A stretch of 30,521 nt of DNA from a virus, in IMG/VR virus record IMGVR_UViG_3300037963_003232, positions 14,487 through 45,007 of that record, one strand, 5' to 3'. A program made the translations under genes and the position numbers. Shown here piece by piece: positions 25,779 to 30,521 of the stretch. The stretch's first letter is position 1. The number at the start of each line of letters is the position of its first letter. The notes under the pieces were generated by a model, which searched no databases, was not told the origin of the DNA, and saw only the letters and a program-made list of their open reading frames with translations.

Positions 25779-27698
25779 TTAATTTCTTGTTAGACTTCCG
25801 TTGGAGTAGCTGGACTTATAATAATCACTGGTAGAGAATAAGACACCAGATGTATTTTCGCCAGATGAAATAACATCTTTAACCATATTTATTTTACTTT
25901 TTGAAGTGTCAACTGTCAGGTAGAGATCTTTCAAACCAATGATGTCATTAGACTCTGGATAAGCTTGAATTTCAACGACACTATTTGGTTTTTCAGTTTC
26001 AATGATATTAATACTATTCAATCTAATCTCCCCTTTCTCATAATCTACTACACCCGCAGATTGTAAAATTATTCTTGCAGGATCTTGTGGATTTATTGAT
26101 GGTTTAACAACAGCAATAACACCAGTTTTTTTATCTGGATTGGGTATATCAGTGAAATAAACATATTCATTAGTACCAAGATCAACTGCAGGAACCTTAA
26201 ATCCTGTAGATTTTATATTCTTACCTTCAGAATTTACATGGAAACGATTTCCAAAGCATAATTCATACTCTGCAAACTGATTTAAGAGGGAATTTAAATT
26301 TCTTCTAAGCGTAATCTTGGTTATATTTGATGTGATTGAGGTATCAGTTTCGTCAATTAAGTTAATTGCTTTACTATACTTAAATCTTCCACCATACTTT
26401 GTAGAATATAATGAATTTCCAAATGTAGTTAAAGAATTTAAAATCCTACTTTGTAGAGTACTTGCAGAAGAAGACATAGATGTATTATAATAAACATAAG
26501 ATTCAATCTCAATATAAAGAACTTTAATATCAACAATTCTTTGATTAATACCTGTAACTGAATATTGCTTCAATCCAGACAAAATTTGCTGCTTATCAAA
26601 ATCTGAAATATATAAACCATTCTTTGGTTTGATAGAAATCATTACAGATCCATATTCTGGTGGGTCTAATTCCTCACCACCAACAACAGAAATGATTTCT
26701 GCATTTGGATAGATATGTGTTTTAATTAGTGCTTCATAATCATTTTCAGTAACGGCACGATACTGTGATGAATATAATCTAGGAGCATAATATTTAATTG
26801 AATCTGCACTTTCAATCTCAGACCCTCCAGAAGCTGCTTGAATAGTCGTTACGGTAATTACATCATTTGTCGGCGCAATTGTTGCTCCGTTGGAATTTTG
26901 AAGGGTTCCGGCGAATGAAAACTCTGATGCTCCATTACCATCTCTACCATCAGTGACAATGTAATGAACAACTAATTCAGAATTAGTCTCCAACTTCTTA
27001 CCAAATATTCCATCACCAAAAATTAGTTCATATTTCTCGTCTTTGACTTCTTGCAATAAGAATATCTCAGAGTCTTTATCTACAGTAGTAATGTTATCTA
27101 CCATAGAATACTTTTTACCGTCTCCAGTTGATCCAGGAGACTTCACATAGACCCTAATTGTACTTGTATCGATAAAGGGGTTCTGTAAGATAAATCTCTG
27201 GTCTAGGGACCCGTCAACCTGGAAGGTTCTCTTTAAATATCTTCCTTGATAAACTGTTAGATTTGAAAATGATGCCACTCCATTGGTAACAGTGGCAGTC
27301 ACTTCTTCACTAATAGAAAAGATATATGAACTATTATCAACTGATCCTACACAGACTAGTTCTGGTTGTAATGTTAGTGTGGGTGTTTCACTACTTGTTT
27401 GTATATCAAATGAAACAATAGCAGAAGCTGCTTTCCTTGATCTAGGAGTATATCCAATATTCTTTGCCAGAGAAACAATGTTCTCTCTTATTGTTGCAGA
27501 GTCTAAAAAGACTTCATTAACCGCTAGGTTAGAGTTGAATGCATTGATATATGTATTATATGCTAACGTATCGATTAGAACTGAGAAGTTTGATCCTTCA
27601 AAGTCAAAATCAGTAAAGTTTGAATTTGCTCTTAAGTAATCTTTGATCGATGTTTTTATTTGATCAAAGTCTAAGTTGGTGTAATTTGTAAAAGGCAT
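25779..27698 (-). CDS. 6: gp6-like baseplate wedge protein (baseplate J family)
   Basis: Homologue of T4 gp6 (660 residues; this one is 639), the baseplate J-like protein whose dimers form the inner ring linking the wedges and which changes shape on contraction. The N-terminus YTNLDFDQIKTSIKDYLRAN then FTDFDFEGSNFSVLIDTLAYNT is typical, followed by NEVFLDSATIRENIVSLAKN. The middle has ELIFGDGIFGKKLETNSELV and VHYIVTDGRDGNGASEFSF, the GDG...G.G block of the J family. SQYRAVTENDYEALI and GGEELDPPEYGSVMISIKPK follow, and the last ~200 residues are gp6-specific. It lies four bases after gp25 and one base before gp7, matching the gp25-(gp6)2-gp7 core of T4 wedges. GAG upstream of the ATG is a modest ribosome-binding site. 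Confidence 0.93.
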   Translation of the reverse strand: MPFTNYTNLDFDQIKTSIKDYLRANSNFTDFDFEGSNFSVLIDTLAYNTYINAFNSNLAVNEVFLDSATIRENIVSLAKNIGYTPRSRKAASAIVSFDIQTSSETPTLTLQPELVCVGSVDNSSYIFSISEEVTATVTNGVASFSNLTVYQGRYLKRTFQVDGSLDQRFILQNPFIDTSTIRVYVKSPGSTGDGKKYSMVDNITTVDKDSEIFLLQEVKDEKYELIFGDGIFGKKLETNSELVVHYIVTDGRDGNGASEFSFAGTLQNSNGATIAPTNDVITVTTIQAASGGSEIESADSIKYYAPRLYSSQYRAVTENDYEALIKTHIYPNAEIISVVGGEELDPPEYGSVMISIKPKNGLYISDFDKQQILSGLKQYSVTGINQRIVDIKVLYIEIESYVYYNTSMSSSASTLQSRILNSLTTFGNSLYSTKYGGRFKYSKAINLIDETDTSITSNITKITLRRNLNSLLNQFAEYELCFGNRFHVNSEGKNIKSTGFKVPAVDLGTNEYVYFTDIPNPDKKTGVIAVVKPSINPQDPARIILQSAGVVDYEKGEIRLNSINIIETEKPNSVVEIQAYPESNDIIGLKDLYLTVDTSKSKINMVKDVISSGENTSGVLFSTSDYYKSSYSNGSLTRN

Positions 27699-27701
27699 TT
27701 T

Positions 27702-28103
27702 TTATCTCGTTGCCTCTAAAATAAATGTATACTCTTGTGTGGGTAAGTCTTGCCCTATAATATCAAAAATAACTGTTACTTCAAGGGAATTATTGTCAAA
27801 CTCAGGATTAATATCCACTTGAACATTAGATACTCTTGGTTCAAAATTTTCAATCGAATTGACAATATCATCTTTCATAATACCAACAACAGCAAAGTCA
27901 ATATTATCAAATAATGATGATCTAACTTCACTACCAAGAGATGAATTAAAATACCTCTCTGTTGGTATGGTTTCAACAATATTGCGGACAGATCTTATGA
28001 TCGCCCGCTCATTTTTTAAAATAGCAAGATCTTTAGTGACTGGATGTGGTTCAAATGATAAACTAATATCCTTAAATGATCTTGATACCCTTGTTATTGC
28101 CAT
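27702..28103 (-). CDS. 25: gp25-like baseplate wedge subunit
   Basis: 133 residues, the same size as T4 gp25 (132). This lysozyme-like fold (gpW/gp25 family) sits at the inner wedge and nucleates the sheath. Matching features are VSRSFKDISLSFEPHPVTKD at the N-terminus, then LKNERAIIRSVRNIVET, the characteristic ERYFNSSLGSEVRSSLFDN, and a VDI...F......V.F.I strand pair near the end. The start at MAITRVSRSF agrees with the family form, although there is no Shine-Dalgarno in front of it. Instead a perfect 14-base palindrome fills the leader. A CATAAATA late promoter overlaps the stop of the previous gene. It leads the gp25-gp6-gp7 transcript. Confidence 0.92.
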   Translation of the reverse strand: MAITRVSRSFKDISLSFEPHPVTKDLAILKNERAIIRSVRNIVETIPTERYFNSSLGSEVRSSLFDNIDFAVVGIMKDDIVNSIENFEPRVSNVQVDINPEFDNNSLEVTVIFDIIGQDLPTQEYTFILEATR

Positions 28104-28109
28104 CAGGAC

Positions 28110-28123
28110 AAGACTATAGTCTT
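28110..28123. repeat. Perfect 14-base palindrome in the gp25 leader
   Basis: AAGACTATAGTCTT is its own reverse complement. It lies between the late promoter box at 28128-28135 and the gp25 ATG, so it would sit at or near the transcript 5' end. As RNA the central TATA would form a tight loop; as DNA it could be a dimeric protein site. There is no Shine-Dalgarno between it and the ATG. Confidence 0.6.
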
Positions 28124-28127
28124 CAGT

Positions 28128-28135
28128 TATTTATG
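28128..28135 (-). promoter_or_regulatory. T4-type late promoter (CATAAATA) for gp25-gp6-gp7
   Basis: CATAAATA on the minus strand, overlapping the stop codon of the 60-residue gene and 24 bases before the gp25 ATG. Transcription beginning about 6 bases on would give a ~20-nt leader starting near the palindrome. It fits the expected late expression of the baseplate operon and is one base from the T4 consensus. Confidence 0.7.
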
Positions 28136-28313
28136 ACTCATTATCAATCTTTTTTGCACTGTCACGGAATACTTCCTGAATACAAAGGTCTCCATTCTCT
28201 TCTGCACAATCATTAGACTCTTTTGGCATTGTCCAATAGTCCGTGATTAAATCTTTCGTACCCCACATCTTGTACATGTACTCTCTGTCCCTATCGACTG
28301 GTGAATTACCCAT
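28131..28313 (-). CDS. 60-residue small protein, function unknown
   Basis: The protein reads MGNSPVDRDREYMYKMWGTK followed by DLITDYWTMPKESND and an acidic tail with two Cys (NDCAEENGDLCIQEV). The frame is open to an ATG at 28367, which would add 18 residues (MRDRTPIKVLFSRKNRST). I choose the ATG at 28313 because AGGAG lies five bases before it, while the upstream ATG has no ribosome-binding site and lies just beside a late promoter box. The paired Cys and DREYMYKMWG pattern recall small unnamed proteins near baseplate genes in cyanophages, from memory only. It precedes gp25, so an assembly role is possible. No known domain. Confidence 0.68.
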   Translation of the reverse strand: MGNSPVDRDREYMYKMWGTKDLITDYWTMPKESNDCAEENGDLCIQEVFRDSAKKIDNES

Positions 28314-28320
28314 GGTGCTC

Positions 28321-28340
28321 CTGTTTTTACGAGAAAACAG
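28321..28340 (-). promoter_or_regulatory. Leader hairpin next to the ribosome-binding site of the 60-residue gene
   Basis: In the RNA, CUGUUUU and AAAACAG pair over 7 bases around a six-base loop. The last AG of the stem is also the start of the AGGAG Shine-Dalgarno of the gene at 28313. The hairpin can therefore partly mask the site, as in some T4 genes whose early read-through transcripts are not translated. There is no U-run, so it is not an intrinsic terminator. Confidence 0.5.
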
Positions 28341-28356
28341 AACTTTTATAGGGGTT

Positions 28357-29025
28357 CTATCCCTCATCAGTATTTATTTTTTGCTCTTTTGCCGTTTTCC
28401 AGAAATATTCATCTTCACGACCCATTCCAAGTCGATCATTTCCATTTTCAACCTGATAATATTGAGTCGAAACCTTAAAATCGGGCATTTTTGGTTCGAC
28501 AGGTGTCAAACTGTTGTCAAAAATACGTAATCTATTGTTCGGATACAGTGCATACTGTCCATTTTCAAGTTCAATCAGGTTATGTGACTTGTGTTCGGCA
28601 GGATTTTCGCTTGTTGCCCAGTCAACATAATCTGGATCATGATGATAATTGTCAATTGTACAAATATAAGTACCTTTTACGTTACCATGATCTCTTGTAT
28701 AGCACTCAAAATCCATCGAACCAATAAACTTCTTGTCCACCGAGACAACCCCGTAGTCCATACAATTCCAAAACTGTAGGTTGGGTAGGCTCATGTCGGG
28801 TGAAGGGATCTCAGGGTCTGAGACAAAGGCACTGATGGGCAATTTATCGTACATTGCCGCATACTCTGGTAAATATGTCTCAAAATAAAAAGCACGCCCA
28901 GGAATCGATTTAACCGAAACCCAGACGCCCTTGACAAATTCACCATGTCCACTTTGATGATCCGTAAGATATTCTTTACGAACCCATACTTCCATTGAAG
29001 GAAGGTTTGCAATCAAACATGCCAT
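28357..29025 (-). CDS. 222-residue conserved-looking phage protein, function unknown
   Basis: A soluble protein, rich in aromatic residues and His, starting MACLIANLPSMEVWVRKEYL. It has no signal peptide, transmembrane segment or catalytic motif I can name. Notable stretches are GEFVKGVWVSVKSIPGRAFY, LPNLQFWNCMDYGVVSVDK, YICTIDNYHHDPDYVDWA and the tail TQYYQVENGNDRLGMGRED. It resembles, from memory, a hypothetical protein carried beside structural genes in T4-like cyanophages. The leader carries a perfect 16-base palindrome, and the ATG lacks a strong ribosome-binding site. Its last codons (K-I-N-T) contain the late promoter box for the next gene. GC is clearly higher than in the baseplate genes. 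A host-interaction or assembly role would be a guess. Confidence 0.8.
   Translation of the reverse strand: MACLIANLPSMEVWVRKEYLTDHQSGHGEFVKGVWVSVKSIPGRAFYFETYLPEYAAMYDKLPISAFVSDPEIPSPDMSLPNLQFWNCMDYGVVSVDKKFIGSMDFECYTRDHGNVKGTYICTIDNYHHDPDYVDWATSENPAEHKSHNLIELENGQYALYPNNRLRIFDNSLTPVEPKMPDFKVSTQYYQVENGNDRLGMGREDEYFWKTAKEQKINTDEG
28371..28378 (-). promoter_or_regulatory. Late promoter-like box (AATAAATA) inside the end of the 222-residue gene
   Basis: The minus strand reads AATAAATA, one base from TATAAATA. A start about 6 bases on gives a ~50-nt leader for the gene at 28313 that includes its hairpin. It also explains why the ATG at 28367 is unlikely to be used, since it would be at the very 5' end of the transcript. 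Being inside coding sequence (Lys-Ile-Asn-Thr codons), it could also be chance. Confidence 0.5.
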
Positions 29026-29032
29026 GTGACTT

Positions 29033-29048
29033 TACATTAATTAATGTA
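29033..29048. repeat. Perfect 16-base palindrome upstream of the 222-residue gene
   Basis: TACATTAATTAATGTA is identical to its reverse complement. It fills the 27-base gap between the 44-residue gene stop and the ATG at 29025. It contains no late promoter box and is not followed by a U-run. It could be an operator for a dimeric protein or an RNA hairpin at the gene start. AT-rich sequence makes chance more likely, but 16 perfect bases in a 27-base gap is notable. Confidence 0.6.
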
Positions 29049-29052
29049 TATA

Positions 29053-29187
29053 TTATTTTCCTTGCCCGCGATACCTTTTACGAGCTTTGTTACGAGAAGT
29101 CGCAGCGTACTTAGTATGCTGACCGCTTCCTTGACGAGACTTTTTGGGCGCTCCCTCAATGTAACCGCCACCTTTACGCATTGCCAT
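29053..29187 (-). CDS. 44-residue very basic small protein
   Basis: Translation from the ATG at 29187 gives MAMRKGGGYIEGAPKKSRQG followed by SGQHTKYAATSRNKARKRYR and GQGK, 44 residues with 14 Lys/Arg and almost no acid. It is probably unstructured and nucleic-acid binding by charge. A GAGG lies about 10 bases before the ATG, at the end of the 53-residue gene. The start could also be the second Met (residue 3). The lack of stops, the high GC like its neighbours and the tight fit between genes support it being real. Short basic proteins with the GSGQHTKYAATSRNKAR pattern recall cyanophage genomes, from memory. It could bind DNA or RNA or a structural partner. Confidence 0.72.
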   Translation of the reverse strand: MAMRKGGGYIEGAPKKSRQGSGQHTKYAATSRNKARKRYRGQGK

Positions 29188-29192
29188 AAGAC

Positions 29193-29354
29193 TTAATCCT
29201 CAACGATAATTTTAAAAGTAATGGAACCAGGGGCAATGGTTCCGTTTTTATAAAACCCCTCGGCATAATCTTCCATAAGATCAAAGTACTCGTCCTCAGA
29301 AAGACTCTTGTGCTCTAGTTTGCCGTCGATGTAAACGTCGTACTTCTCTCTCAT
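29193..29354 (-). CDS. 53-residue acidic small protein
   Basis: The ATG at 29354 opens MREKYDVYIDGKLEHKSLSE, then DEYFDLMEDYAEGFYKNGTI and APGSITFKIIVED, 53 residues. The pattern is a beta-hairpin (YDVYIDGKLEHKS), a helix (EDEYFDLMEDYAEGFYKNG) and a last strand, a small alpha/beta protein of net negative charge. It begins four bases after the glycosyltransferase stop and ends five bases before the basic 44-residue gene. One acidic and one basic small protein in tandem could be partners, which is inference. I recall similar short genes in cyanophages but have no named family. No Shine-Dalgarno stronger than GGGTAA is visible. Confidence 0.72.
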   Translation of the reverse strand: MREKYDVYIDGKLEHKSLSEDEYFDLMEDYAEGFYKNGTIAPGSITFKIIVED

Positions 29355-29358
29355 TGTA

Positions 29359-30117
29359 TCAGATTACCCTTGATTTTTCGTGACCAACTCTGACGCGAGG
29401 ATCACACCAGATCTCAAAACCAGCCTCTTTTGCATCGAGACAGAACGATACGTCTTCGCCACACATGTCTTGTACTTCACCACTCTCAAAGACTTGCATC
29501 TTTGGTGCAAACCATGGATACTTCATCTCATCATTCTCAAAGACTCCGTTCTTGATTAAGAGCCATCCGAATCCAGTGTAATCAACGGTAAATGGTTTAC
29601 GACGCTTTGAAATACTCTCAACCGTTTCGTGGTTCATTACACCACCATTATTTCGGAAGTCGTCCTCCTCTAACCAGTGTGCAACGGATGTTGTTTGACC
29701 GTCTTCTGTTGCATACCATCCAGCAGCAATATCTTTGTCTAGTAGTAAAATCTGCCAGAACTTCTGTGTGTTAAACACAATGTCACTATCAATCCATAGT
29801 TGGTAATCATATTGTAACTTACCGTCCCATGGTTTCTGGTCGGGTCCTCGTAGTACATTTGCACCTAAACACTTACAACGTGCAAAATTCACCATGGAAC
29901 TGTAGTCCTGTGAAATCTGAATGCTTGCACCTGCTTGTACAAGATCAAAACACAGTTGTACGAAATTCTTTAGATACGTATATGAAACTCCCCTCCCTGG
30001 TAGACAGAATACTACTGTCTTACCTTTGATCATCTCTCTTGCCAAATTATAATCCCACTCCTCTGTAGATTTTTTAGGTGTGGGGGCTTTTGCTTTTACA
30101 GTGAATCCTTTTGCCAT
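29359..30117 (-). CDS. GT-A fold glycosyltransferase-like protein
   Basis: 252 residues. After a Lys/Pro-rich start (KAKAPTPKKS) comes a Rossmann-like strand (KTVVFCLPGRGVSY) and a helix, then the DxD-type motif LWIDSDIVFN at about residue 110, expected to hold the metal and nucleotide sugar. Near the end are CGEDVSFCLDAKEAGFEIWC and DPRVRVGHEKS, matching the ED..FC..A...G...W.DP....GH block of GT-A enzymes. The missing piece is any acceptor clue. It could modify virion proteins, the host surface or DNA bases. No membrane segment is seen, so it acts in the cytoplasm. A sigma70-type promoter with a palindromic spacer lies just upstream, so it may be expressed earlier than the baseplate genes. 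Confidence 0.8.
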   Translation of the reverse strand: MAKGFTVKAKAPTPKKSTEEWDYNLAREMIKGKTVVFCLPGRGVSYTYLKNFVQLCFDLVQAGASIQISQDYSSMVNFARCKCLGANVLRGPDQKPWDGKLQYDYQLWIDSDIVFNTQKFWQILLLDKDIAAGWYATEDGQTTSVAHWLEEDDFRNNGGVMNHETVESISKRRKPFTVDYTGFGWLLIKNGVFENDEMKYPWFAPKMQVFESGEVQDMCGEDVSFCLDAKEAGFEIWCDPRVRVGHEKSRVI

Positions 30118-30140
30118 AATCGAATAATTTGTACTTCAGT

Positions 30141-30169
30141 ATCATACCACTTATATAGTGGAAAGTCAA
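30141..30169 (-). promoter_or_regulatory. Sigma70-type promoter before the glycosyltransferase
   Basis: On the minus strand TTGACT (30164-30169) and TATGAT (30141-30146) are separated by exactly 17 bases, with TGG before the -10. This is close to the bacterial consensus TTGACA-17-TATAAT. The -35 follows directly after the stop codon of the 68-residue gene, and a start near 30134 leaves a leader of about 17-20 nt. It would be read by the host RNA polymerase as an early or middle promoter and feed the downstream small genes. Confidence 0.72.
30147..30161. repeat. Palindrome in the promoter spacer (CCACT-TATAT-AGTGG)
   Basis: Five-base arms with a five-base centre lie entirely between the -35 and -10 boxes. 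This is a typical position for a repressor or activator site, but no partner protein can be named from the sequence. The AbrB-like gene two genes upstream is one candidate, by context only. Confidence 0.55.
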
Positions 30170-30376
30170 TTAATGTGATGAGTCGATCATTGTCGATCTT
30201 GAATAATTGAGTTCCTCATATGTCAAGTCCTCAACCGTGTACTCAGTTTTCATAAGACCTACCATACCCTTCACTTCCGTCCAAGTTTTTTCAAACTCCT
30301 CCTTGTCTAATCCAGAATATAAACATACATCCTTTGCATATATGTGATACATCTTGTCTGCTGTTACTTTGACCAT
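30170..30376 (-). CDS. 68-residue small protein, function unknown
   Basis: MVKVTADKMYHIYAKDVCLY then SGLDKEEFEKTWTEVKGMVG and a tail VEDLTYEELNYSRSTMID. Mixed helix and strand, one Cys, no known domain. The start is one base after the stop of the AbrB-like gene, with a very strong ribosome-binding site (AGGGAGGT) five bases before the ATG, so it is certainly placed. The promoter -35 for the glycosyltransferase follows its stop immediately. The tight pairing suggests joint expression with the AbrB-like protein, and the two could act together, for example as regulator and partner, but nothing in the sequence proves it. Confidence 0.78.
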   Translation of the reverse strand: MVKVTADKMYHIYAKDVCLYSGLDKEEFEKTWTEVKGMVGLMKTEYTVEDLTYEELNYSRSTMIDSSH

Positions 30377-30377
30377 C

Positions 30378-30521
30378 TTATACCTCCCTTAAGAAAATTT
30401 CGTCGCCGTCTACAATCCATTGAATTTCTGTGCCCTCGTACCACCCCATTTCATTGATGATCCACTCAGGTATTTTAACACAATATTCGTCCGTTGCTGG
30501 ATCGACCTCTACAGTTGTAAA
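30378..30521 (-). CDS. AbrB/MazE-like swapped-hairpin protein, 5' end beyond the window
   Basis: Partial gene: 47 residues and a stop are inside the window, with the start beyond the right edge. The visible part, VEVDPATDEYCVKIPEWIIN then EMGWYEGTEIQWIVDGDEIF, matches the AbrB/MazE (SpoVT-like) swapped-hairpin pattern: a strand, then V.IP and a helix ending in a Gly-containing turn, then W.EG..I.W.V.GD.I.LR. Proteins of this fold bind DNA as dimers, as transition-state regulators or antitoxins. No toxin gene follows, since the next gene is the unrelated 68-residue protein, so a phage transcription regulator is more likely than an antitoxin. The AGGGAGG ribosome-binding site of the next gene lies in its last codons. 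Confidence 0.7.
   Translation of the reverse strand, partial: FTTVEVDPATDEYCVKIPEWIINEMGWYEGTEIQWIVDGDEIFLREV

Noticed and set aside
12700-25780. Idea that the 13-kb gp7 frame is an assembly fusion of several genes
   Set aside because: The frame is unbroken, has no internal late promoter with ribosome site in a gap, and modules continue smoothly; the ends abut gp6 and gp8 as expected.
28357-28380. ATG at 28367 as the start of the 60-residue gene
   Set aside because: It has no ribosome site and would be at the very 5' end of a transcript from the promoter box at 28371; the ATG at 28313 has AGGAG.
28243-28779. Overlapping plus-strand frames over the 60- and 222-residue genes
   Set aside because: They overlap one another in different frames, lack start signals and do not resemble any protein family; the minus-strand genes explain the DNA.
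29033-29048. Palindrome at 29033 as an intrinsic terminator or attachment site
   Set aside because: No U-run follows and no integrase is seen; AT-rich arms would make a weak stem.
30378-30521. AbrB/MazE-like gene as the antitoxin of a toxin-antitoxin pair with the 68-residue protein
   Set aside because: The 68-residue protein shows no toxin family motif (no MazF, VapC or RelE pattern), so the pairing is only positional.

Overview
This window looks like part of the virion-structure region of a T4-like marine myovirus, most probably a cyanophage of Prochlorococcus or Synechococcus (a related Pelagibacter myophage is the main alternative). The reasons are the T4 morphogenesis gene order, a DUF4815-type giant structural protein, AT-rich DNA, T4-style late promoters and small genes of a type I associate with marine T4-like phages. 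Every gene I can support is on the minus strand, so transcription runs from high to low coordinates. There is almost no non-coding DNA, no gene-free stretch of 300 bases, and no tRNA, CRISPR array, integrase or IS element.

Right end (about 28.1-30.5 kb) is a cluster of small auxiliary genes with visibly higher GC. In transcription order it holds the end of an AbrB/MazE-like swapped-hairpin protein, a 68-residue protein, a GT-A type glycosyltransferase, proteins of 53 and 44 residues (both too short for routine gene lists), a 222-residue protein, and a 60-residue protein whose start I place at an internal Met. The short gaps here carry a sigma70-type promoter with a palindromic spacer, several perfect inverted repeats, and late promoters.

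Middle (about 3.6-28.1 kb) is the baseplate module: gp25, gp6, gp7, gp8 and a giant DUF4815 protein. The gp7-position protein is 4345 residues, against about 1032 in T4, and the DUF4815 protein is 2520 residues. The latter sits where T4 carries genes 9, 10, 11, 12 and wac, none of which I can recognise. Left end (1-3.6 kb) holds two very small proteins, a 114-residue beta-rich protein, neck protein gp13, and the start of an enlarged gp14 that runs off the window.

The most striking theme is module sharing. The same short beta modules (a GxGY..P repeat, an H-G-L/F-x-DGE-V 'FCCH-like' repeat, an SGA-type repeat and a GFP...DxE.I.Y...RG repeat) recur in up to four different virion proteins. The part of the giant gp7 that resembles T4 gp7 appears to be only its first ~300 residues, matching the C-terminal core of T4 gp7. 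The gp14 homologue carries a LamG/concanavalin-like segment between GxGY repeats. These suggest an expanded baseplate and neck decorated with host- or glycan-contacting modules.
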